The notes below the pieces were generated by a model. The model was given only the letters and a program-made list of their open reading frames with translations, was not told the DNA's origin and did no database searches. The position numbers and the translations under genes were made by a program. DNA of 54,858 nucleotides from Domibacillus sp. PGB-M46 (lineage in GTDB: Bacteria > Bacillota > Bacilli > Bacillales > Domibacillaceae): contig NZ_JAKGCR010000028.1 in assembly GCF_022668875.1 (NCBI RefSeq), positions 1 to 54,858 of the forward strand, given 5' to 3'. The first letter of the stretch is position 1. Each line of letters begins with the position of its first letter. Of the stretch, positions 40,780 to 52,561 are shown in pieces.

Positions 40780-41289
40780 TCATTTTTTTCCTCTGCGCCA
40801 CTTCTCAAACGTTTCAGCGGTTTCTTTACTGAGCGGAATTCTCGCGTACGGCTTGATTTCACTGATCTCCCCGAGGTTTTTTCGAATTCCTTTTTGTGTA
40901 ATTGACAATTCTGTCAAAAGTTCCCGCGCAGAAATGCGGAGAGCTCCCTGGCCGAATACCGCCCACTGCTCTGTATAGTCCGATGTAGCAACCGTTACTT
41001 GATCACGCACATTCGTCAATTCAATGGCCATTCGTTCAATTCGCTCATCCGCCGTTTCATTTTCACGCGTAAAAATCACTTCTACCTTGGCATCGCGGTA
41101 CTTTTTCTCCGTTCCTTTGACAAAATGCGCATCGAATACAATAATCACGCGGCAGCCGTGGGCTCCCTGATACTCCGCCATTAGTTCGACAAGGCGGTCA
41201 CGGGCACCGCCAAAATCTACGTTTTTCAACCGGCGAAGCTCCGGCCACGCGCCGATCATGTTATAGCCATCGACGAGGAGAATGTCCAT
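40780..41289 (-). CDS. rae1: ribosome-dependent endoribonuclease Rae1 (YacP, NYN domain)
   Basis: A 169-residue NYN/PIN-like nuclease. The acidic catalytic positions appear in ILLVDGYNMIGAW (D7), IIVFDAHF and VTVATSDYTEQ. In B. subtilis Rae1 enters the ribosomal A site and cleaves translated mRNAs. It lies 2 nt after rlmB and ends just before the sigH promoter. Confidence 0.93.
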   Translation of the reverse strand: MDILLVDGYNMIGAWPELRRLKNVDFGGARDRLVELMAEYQGAHGCRVIIVFDAHFVKGTEKKYRDAKVEVIFTRENETADERIERMAIELTNVRDQVTVATSDYTEQWAVFGQGALRISARELLTELSITQKGIRKNLGEISEIKPYARIPLSKETAETFEKWRRGKK

Positions 41290-41291
41290 CG

Positions 41292-42041
41292 TTAGTTCCC
41301 CAGCGGATGACGCTTCCGGTATACTTCGTACATGAGCAGGGCAGCCGCTACCGACGCATTAAGAGAAGTGACGTGACCGACCATCGGCAGCTGAATGAGA
41401 AAATCGCATTTTTCTTTTACAAGACGGCTGACACCGCGGCCTTCACTGCCAATCACAAGGCAAAGAGGCATCGTGCCATCAAATCGGCGGTAATCTTCGG
41501 CACCCGATGCATCTGTTCCAGCGATCCAAATTCCCCGCTCTTTTAATTCATCCATTGTGCGGGCAAGATTCGTGACGCGGGCTACCGGAATGTATTCGAT
41601 GGCGCCTGTGGAGGCTTTCGCAGCCGTTGCGGTTAAACTCACGGACCGGCGCTTTGGAATAATAATTCCATGCGCGCCGACTGCATCGGCCGTCCGCATA
41701 ATCGAGCCAAGATTATGCGGATCTTCGAGCTCATCAAGCAGGAGGAAAAACGGCGGCTCGCCGCTTTCTTCTGCTTTGGCAAATAAGTCGTCAATTTCTG
41801 CATACTGGTACGCCGCGACAGACGCTGCGACTCCCTGGTGATTCTCCGGCACCACTTGTTCAATTTTTCGCTTCGGCACCATTTGAACCGGAATGCTCAG
41901 TTCTTTTGCTTTGGCGATAATTTGCTGAATCGAGCCTTTTTGTGCCCCTTCCTGCACCCAAAGCTTATTGATATCACGTCCGGCACGCAGCACTTCCATA
42001 ACGGGGTTTCGTCCCCCGATCCATTCTTGTTCCTGTGTCAT
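41292..42041 (-). CDS. rlmB: 23S rRNA (guanosine 2'-O) methyltransferase, TrmH family
   Basis: A 249-residue SPOUT methyltransferase: an N-terminal L30e-like substrate-binding domain (about 1-80) and the trefoil-knot domain with the motifs [18 protein letters not shown] (read [16 protein letters not shown]), [14 protein letters not shown] and [19 protein letters not shown]. RlmB modifies the equivalent of G2251. It overlaps the mrnC stop by 4 nt. Confidence 0.93.
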   Translation of the reverse strand: MTQEQEWIGGRNPVMEVLRAGRDINKLWVQEGAQKGSIQQIIAKAKELSIPVQMVPKRKIEQVVPENHQGVAASVAAYQYAEIDDLFAKAEESGEPPFFLLLDELEDPHNLGSIMRTADAVGAHGIIIPKRRSVSLTATAAKASTGAIEYIPVARVTNLARTMDELKERGIWIAGTDASGAEDYRRFDGTMPLCLVIGSEGRGVSRLVKEKCDFLIQLPMVGHVTSLNASVAAALLMYEVYRKRHPLGN

Positions 42042-42454
42042 CCGTTCGTCCCTCCGTTCTCTAAGATATTGTAGATAATCTCTTCCATTCGCTCAAGCTG
42101 GCCGGTTAAAAACAAAAAACCGATTACAGCTTCAAGAGCGGTACTGTGGTTATAGGTCAGAACATCTGTGTTTTTCGGAATATGCCCCGATTTTGCATTG
42201 CGGCCGCGCTTAGCGACCGTTTGTTCTTCTTCGGTTAAAAACTGTTCTTCAAACAGCCGGTGCAGCTGGGCAGCCTGTGCCTTGGCAGAGACGAATTTTG
42301 TCGAAGCGCGGTGCAGATCGTTCGGCTTCACCCGTCCGGATTCCAGCAAAAACTTCCGCACATACACTTCGTATACAGCATCTCCCATATAAGCCAGCGC
42401 CAATCCGTTCAGCTGTCTTGCATCTTTAAGAGGTTCTGCGAGCCCTTTCATCAT
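42038..42454 (-). CDS. mrnC: Mini-ribonuclease III
   Basis: A 138-residue RNase III catalytic domain without a double-stranded RNA-binding domain, which is the hallmark of Mini-III. The catalytic motif is [15 protein letters not shown], with D25. Mini-III matures 23S rRNA ends in Bacillus. ATG at 42454 overlaps the cysS stop as ATGA with GGAG 6 nt ahead; a TTG four codons upstream is also open. Confidence 0.93.
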   Translation of the reverse strand: MMKGLAEPLKDARQLNGLALAYMGDAVYEVYVRKFLLESGRVKPNDLHRASTKFVSAKAQAAQLHRLFEEQFLTEEEQTVAKRGRNAKSGHIPKNTDVLTYNHSTALEAVIGFLFLTGQLERMEEIIYNILENGGTNG

Positions 42455-43848
42455 CCGCGTCTCCAACGGATTCCTTGAGCCGTATCTTCCAGGATAATAT
42501 TCATGTCTTTGAGCTGATCGCGAATGCTGTCTGCACGGGCGAAATCCCGATTTTTGCGCGCTTCATTCCGCTCTTGGATCAATGCTTCAATTTCCTCATC
42601 CAATAGGTCCTCCTGCTGCAGCTGCAGGCCGAGCACGAAAAACATATCTTCAAATTTCGACAAAAATGCATCAATGACTTCTGTAGATGTATGGTCCTCA
42701 AGTAAGTACACATTCGCATCTTTTGATAAATCAAACAGGACAGAAATGGCATTGGCTGTGTTAAAGTCATCATCCATTTCCTGCAGGAAACGCTCGTGGT
42801 GACGATTCACTTTTTCGATCCATTGATCGTTATGGTCCGTTAAATTGGTGCTGGATTCTTTGCGGTGCTTTACATTTTGATAAGCCGTTTTCAACCGGTC
42901 AAGCGAAGCGGCAGAGCTGTCGAGCAATTCTTTGTTGTAGTTAACCGGATTGCGGTAATGAACCGACAGCATGAAGAAGCGAAGCACCTGCGGGTCCACC
43001 TCTTTAATAATGTCATGGACGAGTACAAAGTTGCCAAGTGATTTGGACATTTTTTCGTTATCGATGTTAATGTAGCCGTTATGCAGCCAATACCGGGCAA
43101 ACGGCTTGCCTGTTAATGCTTCCGACTGGGCAATTTCATTTTCATGGTGCGGGAATGTTAAATCCTGTCCGCCTGCGTGAATATCAATGGAATCACCAAG
43201 ATACTTACGGGCCATTGCCGAGCATTCAATATGCCAGCCGGGACGTCCTTCTCCCCATGGGCTGCTCCAGGAGATTTCTCCTTCTTTCGCTGCTTTCCAT
43301 AAAACAAAATCAAGTGCGTCGTCTTTTTTCTCGCCAGCGCCGATACGGGCACCGACTTTTAGTTCATCAATGGATTGATGAGACAATTTGCCGTATCCGT
43401 TAAATTTACGGGTCCGGTAGTACACGTCTCCGCCGGATTCATAAGCAAATCCTTTGTTTACAAGCTCGGCAATAAATTCAATAATCAGTTCAATGCTTTC
43501 CGTTACGCGCGGATGAACGTCGGCTGTCTGGCAGCCCAGTGCGTGGGTATCTTCAAAGTATGCCTGAATAAAACGTTCGGCAATGACCGGCACCTCTTCT
43601 CCGAGCTCGTTCGCTGCCCGGATCAGCTTGTCATCCACGTCGGTAAAGTTTGATACGTACTTTACTTCGTATCCGCGGTATTGCAGATGGCGGCGCACTG
43701 TATCAAATACAATAGCTGGACGGGCATTTCCGATATGAATGTAGTTATAAACGGTTGGACCGCATACATACATCTTTACTTTCCCCTCTTCAAGCGGGAC
43801 AAATTCTTCTTTTTTGCGCGTCAGCGTATTATATAATTTAATGGACAT
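42451..43848 (-). CDS. cysS: cysteinyl-tRNA synthetase
   Basis: A 465-residue class I synthetase. HIGN (in [11 protein letters not shown]) and KMSKS (in [10 protein letters not shown]) signatures are present. Zinc ligands are C29, the cysteine in HIECSAM, and the residues in FPHHENE. It charges tRNA-Cys. It overlaps cysE by 11 nt and shares the cysteine T-box leader. Confidence 0.98.
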   Translation of the reverse strand: MSIKLYNTLTRKKEEFVPLEEGKVKMYVCGPTVYNYIHIGNARPAIVFDTVRRHLQYRGYEVKYVSNFTDVDDKLIRAANELGEEVPVIAERFIQAYFEDTHALGCQTADVHPRVTESIELIIEFIAELVNKGFAYESGGDVYYRTRKFNGYGKLSHQSIDELKVGARIGAGEKKDDALDFVLWKAAKEGEISWSSPWGEGRPGWHIECSAMARKYLGDSIDIHAGGQDLTFPHHENEIAQSEALTGKPFARYWLHNGYINIDNEKMSKSLGNFVLVHDIIKEVDPQVLRFFMLSVHYRNPVNYNKELLDSSAASLDRLKTAYQNVKHRKESSTNLTDHNDQWIEKVNRHHERFLQEMDDDFNTANAISVLFDLSKDANVYLLEDHTSTEVIDAFLSKFEDMFFVLGLQLQQEDLLDEEIEALIQERNEARKNRDFARADSIRDQLKDMNIILEDTAQGIRWRRG

Positions 43849-44494
43849 TCGTGTGATCCCCTCTCTTCATTTCTTCCTTCAAGTAAGCAATTTCTGCTTC
43901 CAGGCTTTTTAAGCGGTCGGCAACAGGGTCAGGCATATTGCTGTGGTTTAAATCCTTTACAGAAGGCTGAACTTTTTTGCCATTCTGTATAACAACCCGG
44001 CCCGGAATCCCAACAACCGTTGAATTGGCCGGTACATCTTTTAATACAACCGAGCCAGCGCCAACCCGGGCGCATTCCCCAATAGTAATCGAGCCGAGCA
44101 CCTTCGCTCCTGTGGCAATCAATGCTCCGTCAAGAACAGTGGGGTGGCGCTTTCCTTTTTCTTTACCAGTTCCCCCGAGTGTTACCCCTTGATAAAGCGT
44201 AACATTGTCACCGATTTCACATGTTTCCCCAATGACAACGCCCATACCGTGGTCGATAAAAAGACCGCGGCCAATCCGGGCACCTGGATGAATTTCAATG
44301 CCCGTGAAAAAGCGGCTGATTTGAGAAATAACCCGGGCAATAAAATAAAACTTCCGTTTGTAAAACCCATGAGCCAGGCGATGCGCCCAAATGGCATGCA
44401 GCCCCGAATACGTTAAAATCACTTCTAGATAACTTCTTGCTGCCGGGTCCTGCTCAAAAATCGTGTCGATGTCCTGCTTTAATACACGCAGCAT
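43838..44494 (-). CDS. cysE: serine O-acetyltransferase
   Basis: A 218-residue serine acetyltransferase: N-terminal helical region and a C-terminal left-handed beta-helix with hexapeptide repeats ([33 protein letters not shown]). It makes O-acetylserine for cysteine synthesis. Start at 44494 has GGGAGGAG upstream; a further 28 open codons run into the T-box terminator. It is the first gene behind the T-box. Confidence 0.97.
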   Translation of the reverse strand: MLRVLKQDIDTIFEQDPAARSYLEVILTYSGLHAIWAHRLAHGFYKRKFYFIARVISQISRFFTGIEIHPGARIGRGLFIDHGMGVVIGETCEIGDNVTLYQGVTLGGTGKEKGKRHPTVLDGALIATGAKVLGSITIGECARVGAGSVVLKDVPANSTVVGIPGRVVIQNGKKVQPSVKDLNHSNMPDPVADRLKSLEAEIAYLKEEMKRGDHTNVH

Positions 44495-44530
44495 TGTTTC
44501 CACTCCTCCCAAATCCTTTTTCAGACATAC

Positions 44531-44787
44531 AAAAAAACGCCTCTGATAGACAGAGACGTTTTGTATACGCGGTTCCACTCTGTTTGAAAAACGGCCCTTC
44601 GCCGTTTTCCCAACTCCAGATCGATAACGGGGATTTCCCGCTGCCGCTTACTTTTTGTTCAGCCGCAGGCTCCGAGGGGCACTTCTGCGGACAGAGGGGC
44701 CTAAACCGCTCGCAGCCATGGCGGTTCTCTCTGAAAGGCATCTGCCGCTTACTTTTCCTCTTCAACGCTTTACTTTATATATACTCT
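44531..44787 (-). promoter_or_regulatory. T-box riboswitch (cysteine) controlling cysE-cysS
   Basis: The minus strand has the T-box sequence AGAGTGGAACCGCG (44568-44581), then the terminator stem AACGTCTCTG with CAGAGGCGTT and a T-run (44531-44560). Upstream are the stem I elements AGAGAG and GGCTGCGAGCGG. A TGC triplet at 44679-44681 in GAAGTGCCCC is the probable cysteine specifier. Uncharged tRNA-Cys should favour the antiterminator. Confidence 0.92.
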
Positions 44788-44815
44788 ATTATATACAGGT
44801 CCGCCTTTTAATCAA
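44788..44815 (-). promoter_or_regulatory. promoter of the cysE T-box leader
   Basis: TTGATT (44810-44815) and a perfect TATAAT (44788-44793) are 16 nt apart. The -35 overlaps the gltX stop codon (44808-44810). Confidence 0.65.
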
Positions 44816-46268
44816 GAACCGTATTCAAACGTGTGATGACTTTTTCGCGGCCAAGCAGCTCGATCGCTTTCGGAAGGTCTGGTCCATGTGTCTGGCCAGT
44901 TACAGCTGCACGAATTGGCATAAACAGCTTTTTGCCTTTATGGCCTGTTTCTTTTTGCACTTCCTTCATTGCTTTTTTCACACCTTCTGCCTGGAACGGC
45001 TCAAGAGCTCCTGCTTTTTCAGCAAACGCGCGAAGTACTTCAGGAACTTGTTCTTCGGAAAGAATTTCTTTCGCTTCTTCCTCGTAAGAAACCTCTTCTT
45101 TGAAGAATAGACCCGATAATTCGACAATTTCTGCACCGTAACTCATTTTTTCCTGATAAAGCGCGATCAAGCTTGTTACCCATTCTTCTTTTTCAGGAGA
45201 AAGCGTTTCTTCAATCAAGCCTGCTTTCACAAGATGCGGCCGTGCAAGTTCAATGACCCGGTCCACCGGCTGCTCCTTCATGTACTGGTTGTTCATCCAA
45301 AGAAGCTTTTGTTTGTCGAAAAATGCTGGTGATTTAGACAGGCGGGCTGCATCAAACTGCTCAATAAACTGCTCTTTCGTGTAGATTTCCTCTTCTTCTT
45401 TCGGTGACCAGCCAAGAAGCGTAATAAAATTGAGCAATGCTTCCGGCAGATAGCCAAGCTCTTTGTACTGCTCAATAAACTGAATGATGGATTCATCACG
45501 CTTGCTCAGCTTTTTACGGCTTTCGTTTACGATCAACGTCATATGACCGAATACAGGCGGTTCAAAGCCAAGAGCCTTGTAAATAAGCAGCTGCTTCGGT
45601 GTATTGGAAATATGGTCGTCTCCACGAAGAACATGCGTCATTTTCATTAAATGATCGTCTACCGCTACAGCAAAGTTGTATGTTGGCGTTCCGTCCTGCT
45701 TGACGATAACGAAGTCACCACCGATGCCATCCGACTCAAAAGATACCTCTTCTTTTACGATATCATTGAATGTAATCGTCTCGCCTGATGGAACAAGAAA
45801 ACGAATGCTTGGACGACGGCCTTCTGCTTCTAAAGCAGCTCTTTCTTCGTCTGTCAGATGGCGGCATTTCCCCGAGTAGCCGGCGATTTCGTTGCGCTCC
45901 TGCTGCGCCGTGCGCTCCGCTTCCAACTCTTCGGCGGTACAGTAGCATTTATACGCTTTTCCTTCTGCTAAAAGCTGCTCATAGTACTGTTTGTATAAAT
46001 CGTTTCGCTCTGATTGACGGTACGGTCCGTATTCACCGCCGACATCCGGCCCTTCATCCCAGTCGACGCCAAGCCATTTTAAGTATTCCAGCTGGCTTTG
46101 TTCGCCGCCTTCAATATTCCGCTTTTGGTCTGTGTCCTCAATCCGGATAATAAATGATCCGCCAAGATTGCGGGCATATAAATAGTTAAAAAGCGCTGTC
46201 CGCGCGTTCCCGATATGTAAATGACCAGTTGGGCTCGGCGCGTAGCGAACACGTACATGATTTGTCAT
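44808..46268 (-). CDS. gltX: glutamyl-tRNA synthetase
   Basis: A 486-residue class I synthetase with HIGN ([13 protein letters not shown]) and the KMSKS-equivalent KLSKRDES. In most bacilli this enzyme is non-discriminating and also charges tRNA-Gln, with GatCAB completing the reaction; I infer this from the lineage. It follows ispF by 22 nt. Confidence 0.97.
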   Translation of the reverse strand: MTNHVRVRYAPSPTGHLHIGNARTALFNYLYARNLGGSFIIRIEDTDQKRNIEGGEQSQLEYLKWLGVDWDEGPDVGGEYGPYRQSERNDLYKQYYEQLLAEGKAYKCYCTAEELEAERTAQQERNEIAGYSGKCRHLTDEERAALEAEGRRPSIRFLVPSGETITFNDIVKEEVSFESDGIGGDFVIVKQDGTPTYNFAVAVDDHLMKMTHVLRGDDHISNTPKQLLIYKALGFEPPVFGHMTLIVNESRKKLSKRDESIIQFIEQYKELGYLPEALLNFITLLGWSPKEEEEIYTKEQFIEQFDAARLSKSPAFFDKQKLLWMNNQYMKEQPVDRVIELARPHLVKAGLIEETLSPEKEEWVTSLIALYQEKMSYGAEIVELSGLFFKEEVSYEEEAKEILSEEQVPEVLRAFAEKAGALEPFQAEGVKKAMKEVQKETGHKGKKLFMPIRAAVTGQTHGPDLPKAIELLGREKVITRLNTVLD

Positions 46269-46290
46269 TGCTTTTTCCTCCGATGCTGTT

Positions 46291-46773
46291 TTACCTTTGT
46301 TTTTTTACCAATAGAACGGCTGCCTGCGATGCAATGCCCTCGCCTCTTCCCGGAAACCCGAGTTTTTCGGTCGTTGTGGCTTTCACATTTACTTGATCTG
46401 TGTCCGCCTGGAGCAGTTCGGCAATGCGCTCCTGCATCGCACCGATGTAAGGGGCCATTTTCGGCTTTTGGGCGATAATCGTGCAGTCGATATTCCCCAG
46501 CTCATAGCCTTTGTTTTGTACAAGCTGCCAAACGTGCTCCAGCAGCTTTGCAGAATCTGCATCTTTAAATGCTGCATCTGTATCCGGAAAATGACGGCCA
46601 ATATCCCCCTCACCAATCGCTCCAAGACATGCGTCTGCCACTGTGTGCAAAAGCACATCCGCATCCGAGTGGCCGAGCAGCCCTTTTTCATGCGGAATAG
46701 TAATGCCGCCGATAATAAGCGGGCGTCCTTCTACAAGCTGATGCACATCAAACCCTTGTCCAATTCGAAACAT
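46291..46773 (-). CDS. ispF: 2-C-methyl-D-erythritol 2,4-cyclodiphosphate synthase
   Basis: A 160-residue trimeric enzyme. Metal ligands D9 and H11 (GFDVHQL) and the HSDADV loop with the following H43 are present. It makes the cyclic intermediate of the MEP isoprenoid pathway. It lies 5 nt behind ispD, which catalyses a preceding step. Confidence 0.97.
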   Translation of the reverse strand: MFRIGQGFDVHQLVEGRPLIIGGITIPHEKGLLGHSDADVLLHTVADACLGAIGEGDIGRHFPDTDAAFKDADSAKLLEHVWQLVQNKGYELGNIDCTIIAQKPKMAPYIGAMQERIAELLQADTDQVNVKATTTEKLGFPGRGEGIASQAAVLLVKKQR

Positions 46774-46778
46774 GTTAT

Positions 46779-47474
46779 TTACACCTTGCTTTCATTTCTT
46801 TTTGCAATAATCGCCCGGGCAAAATATAAATCTTCCGGTGTCGTTAATTTAATATTGTCATAATCACTTTCGACAATACAAACAGGGTAGCCGGTCCGTT
46901 CCACAAGCGATGATTCATCGGTTCCCAAAAAGTCTTCTTCTTCCGCTTTTTTCTGGGCGGAAAGAAGAACCTCTTTTTGAAAAGCCTGCGGTGTTTGCAC
47001 GGACCAGAGGCTTGCCCGTTCGACTGTTTCGGACACAATGCCGCTTGCCGCTTTTTTTATTGTGTCTTTGACCGGAACAGCCGCAATGGCTGCACCTGTT
47101 GCCCGGGCGCTTTCGACGAGTGTCGCAACCGTTTCTTTTGTAATAAACGGCCGCGCACCATCGTGAACAAGGACAATGTCTGATTCCGGCGGAAGCGCCT
47201 TTAAACCACTGTAGACACTGTGCTGCCGTTCTTTGCCGCCATCTGCGAATGCGCACACTTTTGTAATTCGGTGTATGGCTAAAAGCTGCTGAAATTCCTT
47301 CCGTTCATCCGGATGAACCGACAGCACAATGCCCCTGCATGACGCATCCGTCTCAAATACAGTGAGCGTATGAATAATAAGCGGCAGCCCTTCAAGCTCA
47401 AGCAGCACTTTGTTCATGCCTGCTTTCATACGCTTTCCTTTTCCGGCAGCTGGAATCACGACATAATAGTCCAT
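46779..47474 (-). CDS. ispD: 2-C-methyl-D-erythritol 4-phosphate cytidylyltransferase
   Basis: A 231-residue nucleotidyltransferase with the CTP-binding PAAGKGKRM segment and VHDGARPF. It forms CDP-methylerythritol in the MEP pathway. Start at 47474 fits the family; a frame open nine codons further would overlap yacL. It lies directly after yacL. Confidence 0.96.
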   Translation of the reverse strand: MDYYVVIPAAGKGKRMKAGMNKVLLELEGLPLIIHTLTVFETDASCRGIVLSVHPDERKEFQQLLAIHRITKVCAFADGGKERQHSVYSGLKALPPESDIVLVHDGARPFITKETVATLVESARATGAAIAAVPVKDTIKKAASGIVSETVERASLWSVQTPQAFQKEVLLSAQKKAEEEDFLGTDESSLVERTGYPVCIVESDYDNIKLTTPEDLYFARAIIAKRNESKV

Positions 47475-47497
47475 TCGTTTAAACCTTTCCTTTCTTC

Positions 47498-48580
47498 TCA
47501 TGCATGTTTCGGTTTTGCAAAAATCATTCGTCCGGCAGATGTCTGCAGTACGCTTGTGACAATTACGTCAATTTGCTTGCCGATAAAATCGCGGCCATCC
47601 TCTACGACGATCATCGTTCCGTCATCGAGGTAGGCAACGCCCTGGCGCTGTTCTTTCCCATCTTTAATCACCAGCACATGCATTTCTTCTCCCGGAATGA
47701 CTACCGGTTTTACCGCGTTGGCAAGGTCATTAATATTAAGTACTTGCACTTTTTGAAATTCACATACTTTATTTAAATTAAAATCGTTGGTGACGACAAT
47801 ACCGCTTATTTCCTTCGCCAGCTTCACAAGCTTTGAATCTACTTCCTGAACATCTTCATAGTCCTTTTCTGTCATCTCGACTTCAATTGGGACATCTTTT
47901 TGCAGACGATTTAAAATATCAAGGCCGCGGCGTCCTTTTGTTCTCTTTAGTGTATCAGAAGAATCGGCAATATGCTGTAATTCTTCAAGAACAAATTGTG
48001 GAATCACAATTGTGCCGTCCAAAAAGCCTGTTTCACAAATATCAGCAATCCGCCCATCGATAATCACGCTCGTGTCCAGTATTTTAAATGATTTTGCCGG
48101 AAGCGCAGGTGCCGTTTCTTCCGCTTGAACTTCCTTTCGCTTCGAAGATTTACTTGAAGAAAACAAAGAGGTTAGTTCATCCCGGCGCTTAAACCCAAAC
48201 TGAAAGCCAAGATATCCAAGGCCAATGGTCAGCAAAATGGGCACGACCGTATTGACGATCGGCAATTCCAGCTGTGCAAGCGGAATCCCAACCAGCATTG
48301 CCACAAGAAGGCCGGCCAACAAACCGAGTCCGCCTGTGACAATATCAGTCAGCGGTGCATTCACAATTCGATCCTCGATCCACTTAATAAACTCCACAAT
48401 ATAGTCTACTGCCCAAAAGGTAAGCAAATAGAAAAGGAGTGCTCCTACAAGCGCTGCGACATAGGGGTTATTAATAAATGGATGATCAAAATGAAGATAA
48501 AGGAATAAGTCCGGAAGAAGAAATACGCCAAGCGTACCGCCTAAAATAATAAACCCGCCCTGTACAAGACGCTTCAACAT
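47498..48580 (-). CDS. yacL: PIN/TRAM-domain membrane protein YacL
   Basis: A 360-residue protein with four N-terminal transmembrane helices (about 1-130), a PIN nuclease-like domain starting at [12 protein letters not shown] (167-178, D169 and D175 as candidate acidic residues) and a C-terminal TRAM domain (about 300-355). The function is not established; RNA binding or cleavage at the membrane is inferred. In B. subtilis disA lies between radA and this gene, but here the gap to radA is 90 nt. Confidence 0.9.
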   Translation of the reverse strand: MLKRLVQGGFIILGGTLGVFLLPDLFLYLHFDHPFINNPYVAALVGALLFYLLTFWAVDYIVEFIKWIEDRIVNAPLTDIVTGGLGLLAGLLVAMLVGIPLAQLELPIVNTVVPILLTIGLGYLGFQFGFKRRDELTSLFSSSKSSKRKEVQAEETAPALPAKSFKILDTSVIIDGRIADICETGFLDGTIVIPQFVLEELQHIADSSDTLKRTKGRRGLDILNRLQKDVPIEVEMTEKDYEDVQEVDSKLVKLAKEISGIVVTNDFNLNKVCEFQKVQVLNINDLANAVKPVVIPGEEMHVLVIKDGKEQRQGVAYLDDGTMIVVEDGRDFIGKQIDVIVTSVLQTSAGRMIFAKPKHA

Positions 48581-48606
48581 GTTTGTTTCACCTCCCTATT
48601 CTTTTT

Positions 48607-48636
48607 ATTATAAACACGTTTCGAGCCTCGCGCTAA
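48607..48636 (-). promoter_or_regulatory. possible yacL promoter
   Basis: A perfect TATAAT (48607-48612) lies 27 nt before the yacL start on the minus strand with a weak TTAGCG -35 (48631-48636, 18 nt spacing). An imperfect GAGTCTCG/CGAGGCTC hairpin precedes it in the radA-yacL gap. Confidence 0.4.
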
Positions 48637-48670
48637 TAATACGAGACTCAAATCGGTTTTGTTTCGTTTT

Positions 48671-50044
48671 TTATTTACCGAACACCATTTTTAATGCTTC
48701 ATTTACAGTGGATACACCAATAATTTGAACCCCTGCCGGCGCTGTCCAGCCGCCAATGTTGTTCGCCGGAACAATAATGCGTGTGAACCCAAGCTTTGCT
48801 GCCTCGTTTACACGCTGCTCAATTCGAGATACGCGCCGAACCTCTCCGGTCAGGCCAACCTCACCAATCAAGCAGTCTGAAGCACCTGTTGGTTCATCCC
48901 GGAAGCTTGAGGCAATACTGACTGCCACCGCCAAGTCAATGGCCGGCTCATCAAGCTTTACACCGCCGGCTACTTTCAAGTAAGCATCCTGGTTTTGTAA
49001 AAGCAGGCCGACTCGTTTTTCAAGCACCGCCATAATAAGCGTTACCCGGTTATGGTCAATGCCGGTTGCCATCCGACGAGGGTTTCCAAAGACCGTTGGC
49101 GACACAAGTGCTTGTATTTCTACCAGCACGGGCCGGGTGCCCTCCATAGACGCAACTACTGTGGAACCGGATGTTCCTTTTGTACGCTCCTCTAAAAAAA
49201 TCTCGGATGGATTGGCCACTTCCTCAAGACCCGCTTCTTTCATCTCAAAAATGCCCATTTCATTAGTTGAGCCGAATCGGTTTTTAACCGCCCGTAAAAT
49301 CCGGTACGTATGGTGCCGCTCGCCCTCGAAATAAAGCACGGTATCCACCATATGTTCAAGAAGACGAGGTCCTGCGATAGCTCCTTCTTTTGTAACGTGT
49401 CCGACAATAAAAATAGCAATGTTATTCACTTTAGCAATACGCATCAACTCTGCTGTACACTCACGCACCTGTGACACACTGCCCGGCGCTGACGTTACTT
49501 CCGGATGATGAACCGTTTGAATGGAGTCGATGATGACAAACTGCGGCTTCATGTTTTCAATCGCCGAATGAATCAGCTGAAGGTTCGTTTCAGCGTAAAT
49601 ATACAGGCTTTGTTCGTTAATGCCCATTCGGGATGCACGCATTTTTGTTTGTTTCACCGACTCCTCACCAGAGATATAAAGCACATTGCTTCCTTTGGAT
49701 GAAAGCTGGGAAGAAACCTGCAAAAGAAGCGTGGATTTCCCAATGCCCGGGTCACCGCCAATCAGAACGAGTGAACCAGGCACGACTCCGCCGCCTAATA
49801 CTCGGTTTAACTCTTTTAAATCAGTTTCCACTCTTGGCTCTTGAGAGGTTTCTACGTCAACGAGCCGGGATGGCTTTGCCATAACTGTATCCGAATGAGC
49901 GAAGGTTGTACGCTTTGGTTTTCCGGTGATTTCTGTTTCTTCCACCATTTGATTCCACTGACCACAGCCTGGACATTTCCCCATCCACTTCGGTGATTCA
50001 TATCCACAAGAGCCACAGACAAATTTTGTTTTTACTTTAGCCAT
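48671..50044 (-). CDS. radA: DNA repair protein RadA
   Basis: A 457-residue RadA (Sms): zinc finger with C10, C13, C24 and C27, RecA-like ATPase with Walker [11 protein letters not shown] (96-105), the RadA-specific KNRFGST motif (about 252-258) and a Lon-protease-like C-terminal domain. It is a branch-migration factor for recombination intermediates. It follows clpC but lies behind a strong terminator. disA, its usual downstream partner, is missing. Confidence 0.97.
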   Translation of the reverse strand: MAKVKTKFVCGSCGYESPKWMGKCPGCGQWNQMVEETEITGKPKRTTFAHSDTVMAKPSRLVDVETSQEPRVETDLKELNRVLGGGVVPGSLVLIGGDPGIGKSTLLLQVSSQLSSKGSNVLYISGEESVKQTKMRASRMGINEQSLYIYAETNLQLIHSAIENMKPQFVIIDSIQTVHHPEVTSAPGSVSQVRECTAELMRIAKVNNIAIFIVGHVTKEGAIAGPRLLEHMVDTVLYFEGERHHTYRILRAVKNRFGSTNEMGIFEMKEAGLEEVANPSEIFLEERTKGTSGSTVVASMEGTRPVLVEIQALVSPTVFGNPRRMATGIDHNRVTLIMAVLEKRVGLLLQNQDAYLKVAGGVKLDEPAIDLAVAVSIASSFRDEPTGASDCLIGEVGLTGEVRRVSRIEQRVNEAAKLGFTRIIVPANNIGGWTAPAGVQIIGVSTVNEALKMVFGK

Positions 50045-50061
50045 GTTCCCTCTCCTTTTTC

Positions 50062-50099
50062 ATAAAAAACAGCGGGTCTTTAACAGACCCGCTGCACGC
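50062..50099 (-). terminator. terminator after clpC
   Basis: CAGCGGGTCT and AGACCCGCTG form a perfect 10 bp stem followed by TTTTTTATG on the minus strand. It ends only about 15 nt before the radA ribosome site. Confidence 0.9.
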
Positions 50100-50104
50100 T
50101 TTCA

Positions 50105-52543
50105 TTACGAGGTTGAGCCGGCCGCCGTGCGGACTACAAACTCGCCTTTCTCATCTACATCTACTACGACGTGCTGTCCAGTTAATACATTGCCTTTAAG
50201 CAGCTCCTCTGACAAGCGGTCTTCTACTTGCTTTTGAAGTGCCCGGCGAAGCGGACGTGCACCATATTCCGGATCGTATCCTTCTTCCGCGATTTTTTCT
50301 TTCGCTTTATCAGACAGCTCGACATTGATGTCCTGCTCTTTGAGGCGTGTTGTCAGCTGGTCCGTCATAAGAGTAACGATTTCTTTTAAGTGTTTTTTCT
50401 CAAGAGCATGGAAGACGATAATTTCATCGATACGATTTAGGAATTCTGGACGGAATGCGCGTTTTAACTCATCCATCACTTTTCCTTTCATATCTTTGTG
50501 GTCTTGTGATGCATCTTGAATATTAAAACCGACATATTTGTTTTTCTGCAAAGACTGCGCTCCAACATTGGATGTCATAATGAGAACAGTATTGCGGAAA
50601 TCAACGGTACGGCCTTTTGAATCTGTTAAGCGTCCATCTTCAAGAACTTGAAGCAGAATGTTAAAAACATCCGGGTGCGCTTTTTCAATTTCATCCAATA
50701 GAACAACAGAGTACGGCTTGCGGCGAACTTTTTCTGTCAGCTGACCGCCTTCTTCATAGCCTACATATCCTGGAGGCGAACCGACAAGGCGAGATGTTGA
50801 ATGTTTCTCCATATACTCGGACATATCGATCCGAATCATTGCATCTTCATCACCGAACATAGATTCAGCCAATGCTTTAGCCAGTTCTGTTTTCCCGACA
50901 CCTGTTGGTCCAAGGAAAATAAAAGAGCCGATTGGGCGTTTTGGATCTTTTAACCCTGCACGTGCCCGGCGCACAGCTTTAGAAATAGACGTCACGGCTT
51001 CTTCCTGGCCAATTAAGCGAGAGTGCAAAATCTCTTCCAGATTCAGCAGGCGGTCTGTTTCTGTTTGAGCCAGTTTTGAAACTGGAATCCCTGTCCAGCT
51101 TGATACAACCATCGCAATGTCTTCCATTGTTACTTCGCTGTTTTCTGTGCCCTGCTTTTCTTTCCAGCTGTTTTTCGTTTGCTCCAGCTCTTCACGAAGC
51201 TTTTGCTCGGAATCACGAAGAGACGCTGCTTTTTCAAATTCCTGGCTTTGTACGGCAGAATCTTTCTCGTGTTTCAACGCTTCAAGCTTTGCTTCAAGCT
51301 CTTTTAAATTTGGCGGTGTTGTAAAAGAACGAAGACGAACTTTTGAACCAGCTTCATCAATTAAATCAATGGCTTTGTCCGGCAGGAACCGATCAGAAAT
51401 GTAACGGTCAGACATTTTCACTGCTGCTTCAATTGCTTCATCTAAAATCGCTACGCGGTGATGGGCTTCATACCGGTCACGCAATCCTTTTAAAATTTGA
51501 ATCGATTCCTCTAATGTTGGTTCATCGACTTGAATCGGCTGGAAACGGCGTTCTAAAGCCGCGTCTTTCTCGATGTATTTACGGTACTCATCAAGTGTTG
51601 TTGCACCGATACATTGAAGCTCGCCGCGCGCAAGAGACGGTTTTAAAATATTAGACGCATCAATGGCACCTTCTGCTCCGCCTGCTCCAATAAGTGTGTG
51701 CAGCTCATCGATAAATAAAATAATATTGCCAGCCTGGCGAATTTCGTCCATTACTTTTTTCAAGCGGTCTTCAAATTCACCACGGTATTTCGTTCCCGCT
51801 ACTACTGTTCCCATATCCAGCGTCATCACGCGCTTATTGCGAAGTGTTTCCGGCACCTCGTTGTTAATGATCTGCTGAGCAAGACCTTCAGCAATAGCCG
51901 TTTTCCCGACACCTGGCTCCCCGATTAAAACAGGGTTATTTTTCGTGCGGCGGCTCAGCACCTCAATAACACGCTGAATTTCTTTGCTGCGGCCAATAAC
52001 CGGGTCTAAGCTTCCTTCACGGGCAATCACTGTTAAATCACGTGCAAGTCCGTCCAGAGTCGGCGTGCTGACATTTGAAGCCTGGCCTCCCTGGCCGCTT
52101 CCTGATTCACTGCTGCCAAGAAGCTGCAATACTTGCTGGCGTGCTTTGTTTAAGCTGACGCCAAGGTTGCCAAGTACACGCGCTGCCACTCCTTCGCCTT
52201 CACGAATTAAGCCAAGCAGGATGTGTTCTGTTCCTACATAAGAGTGGCCTAATTTACGAGCCTCATCCATTGAAAGCTCAATGACTTTTTTGGCTCTCGG
52301 TGTATAATGAACGGTTTTAGAAGCACCGTCGCCTTTTCCAATTAACTCTTCTACTTCTTCTTGAATCTTTTCCGCGCTAAGACCTAAACCGTACAGCGCT
52401 TTAGCCGCGATTCCTTCGCCTTCACGAACAAGTCCGAGTAAAATGTGTTCTGTTCCAATGTTATTGTGACCCAGGCGAATCGCTTCTTCCTGTGCTAACG
52501 CTAGTACCTTTTGTGCTCTTTCTGTAAAACGTCCAAACATCAT
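50105..52543 (-). CDS. clpC: Clp protease ATP-binding subunit ClpC
   Basis: A 812-residue Hsp100 ATPase: two Clp-N repeats (about 5-145), AAA+ domain 1 with GEPGVGKT, a middle coiled region with a UVR motif (about 415-455), and AAA+ domain 2 with [12 protein letters not shown]. It unfolds proteins for ClpP and recognises arginine-phosphorylated substrates made by McsB. Start chosen at 52543 ([10 protein letters not shown]), 8 nt after AAGGGGG; two codons more are open. Last gene of the ctsR operon. Confidence 0.98.
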   Translation of the reverse strand: MMFGRFTERAQKVLALAQEEAIRLGHNNIGTEHILLGLVREGEGIAAKALYGLGLSAEKIQEEVEELIGKGDGASKTVHYTPRAKKVIELSMDEARKLGHSYVGTEHILLGLIREGEGVAARVLGNLGVSLNKARQQVLQLLGSSESGSGQGGQASNVSTPTLDGLARDLTVIAREGSLDPVIGRSKEIQRVIEVLSRRTKNNPVLIGEPGVGKTAIAEGLAQQIINNEVPETLRNKRVMTLDMGTVVAGTKYRGEFEDRLKKVMDEIRQAGNIILFIDELHTLIGAGGAEGAIDASNILKPSLARGELQCIGATTLDEYRKYIEKDAALERRFQPIQVDEPTLEESIQILKGLRDRYEAHHRVAILDEAIEAAVKMSDRYISDRFLPDKAIDLIDEAGSKVRLRSFTTPPNLKELEAKLEALKHEKDSAVQSQEFEKAASLRDSEQKLREELEQTKNSWKEKQGTENSEVTMEDIAMVVSSWTGIPVSKLAQTETDRLLNLEEILHSRLIGQEEAVTSISKAVRRARAGLKDPKRPIGSFIFLGPTGVGKTELAKALAESMFGDEDAMIRIDMSEYMEKHSTSRLVGSPPGYVGYEEGGQLTEKVRRKPYSVVLLDEIEKAHPDVFNILLQVLEDGRLTDSKGRTVDFRNTVLIMTSNVGAQSLQKNKYVGFNIQDASQDHKDMKGKVMDELKRAFRPEFLNRIDEIIVFHALEKKHLKEIVTLMTDQLTTRLKEQDINVELSDKAKEKIAEEGYDPEYGARPLRRALQKQVEDRLSEELLKGNVLTGQHVVVDVDEKGEFVVRTAAGSTS

Positions 52544-52561
52544 ATCCATTTCCCCCTTATC

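Noticed and set aside
46393-46863. 156-codon open frame on the plus strand
   Set aside because: Antisense to ispF and ispD, no ribosome site and no recognisable domain.
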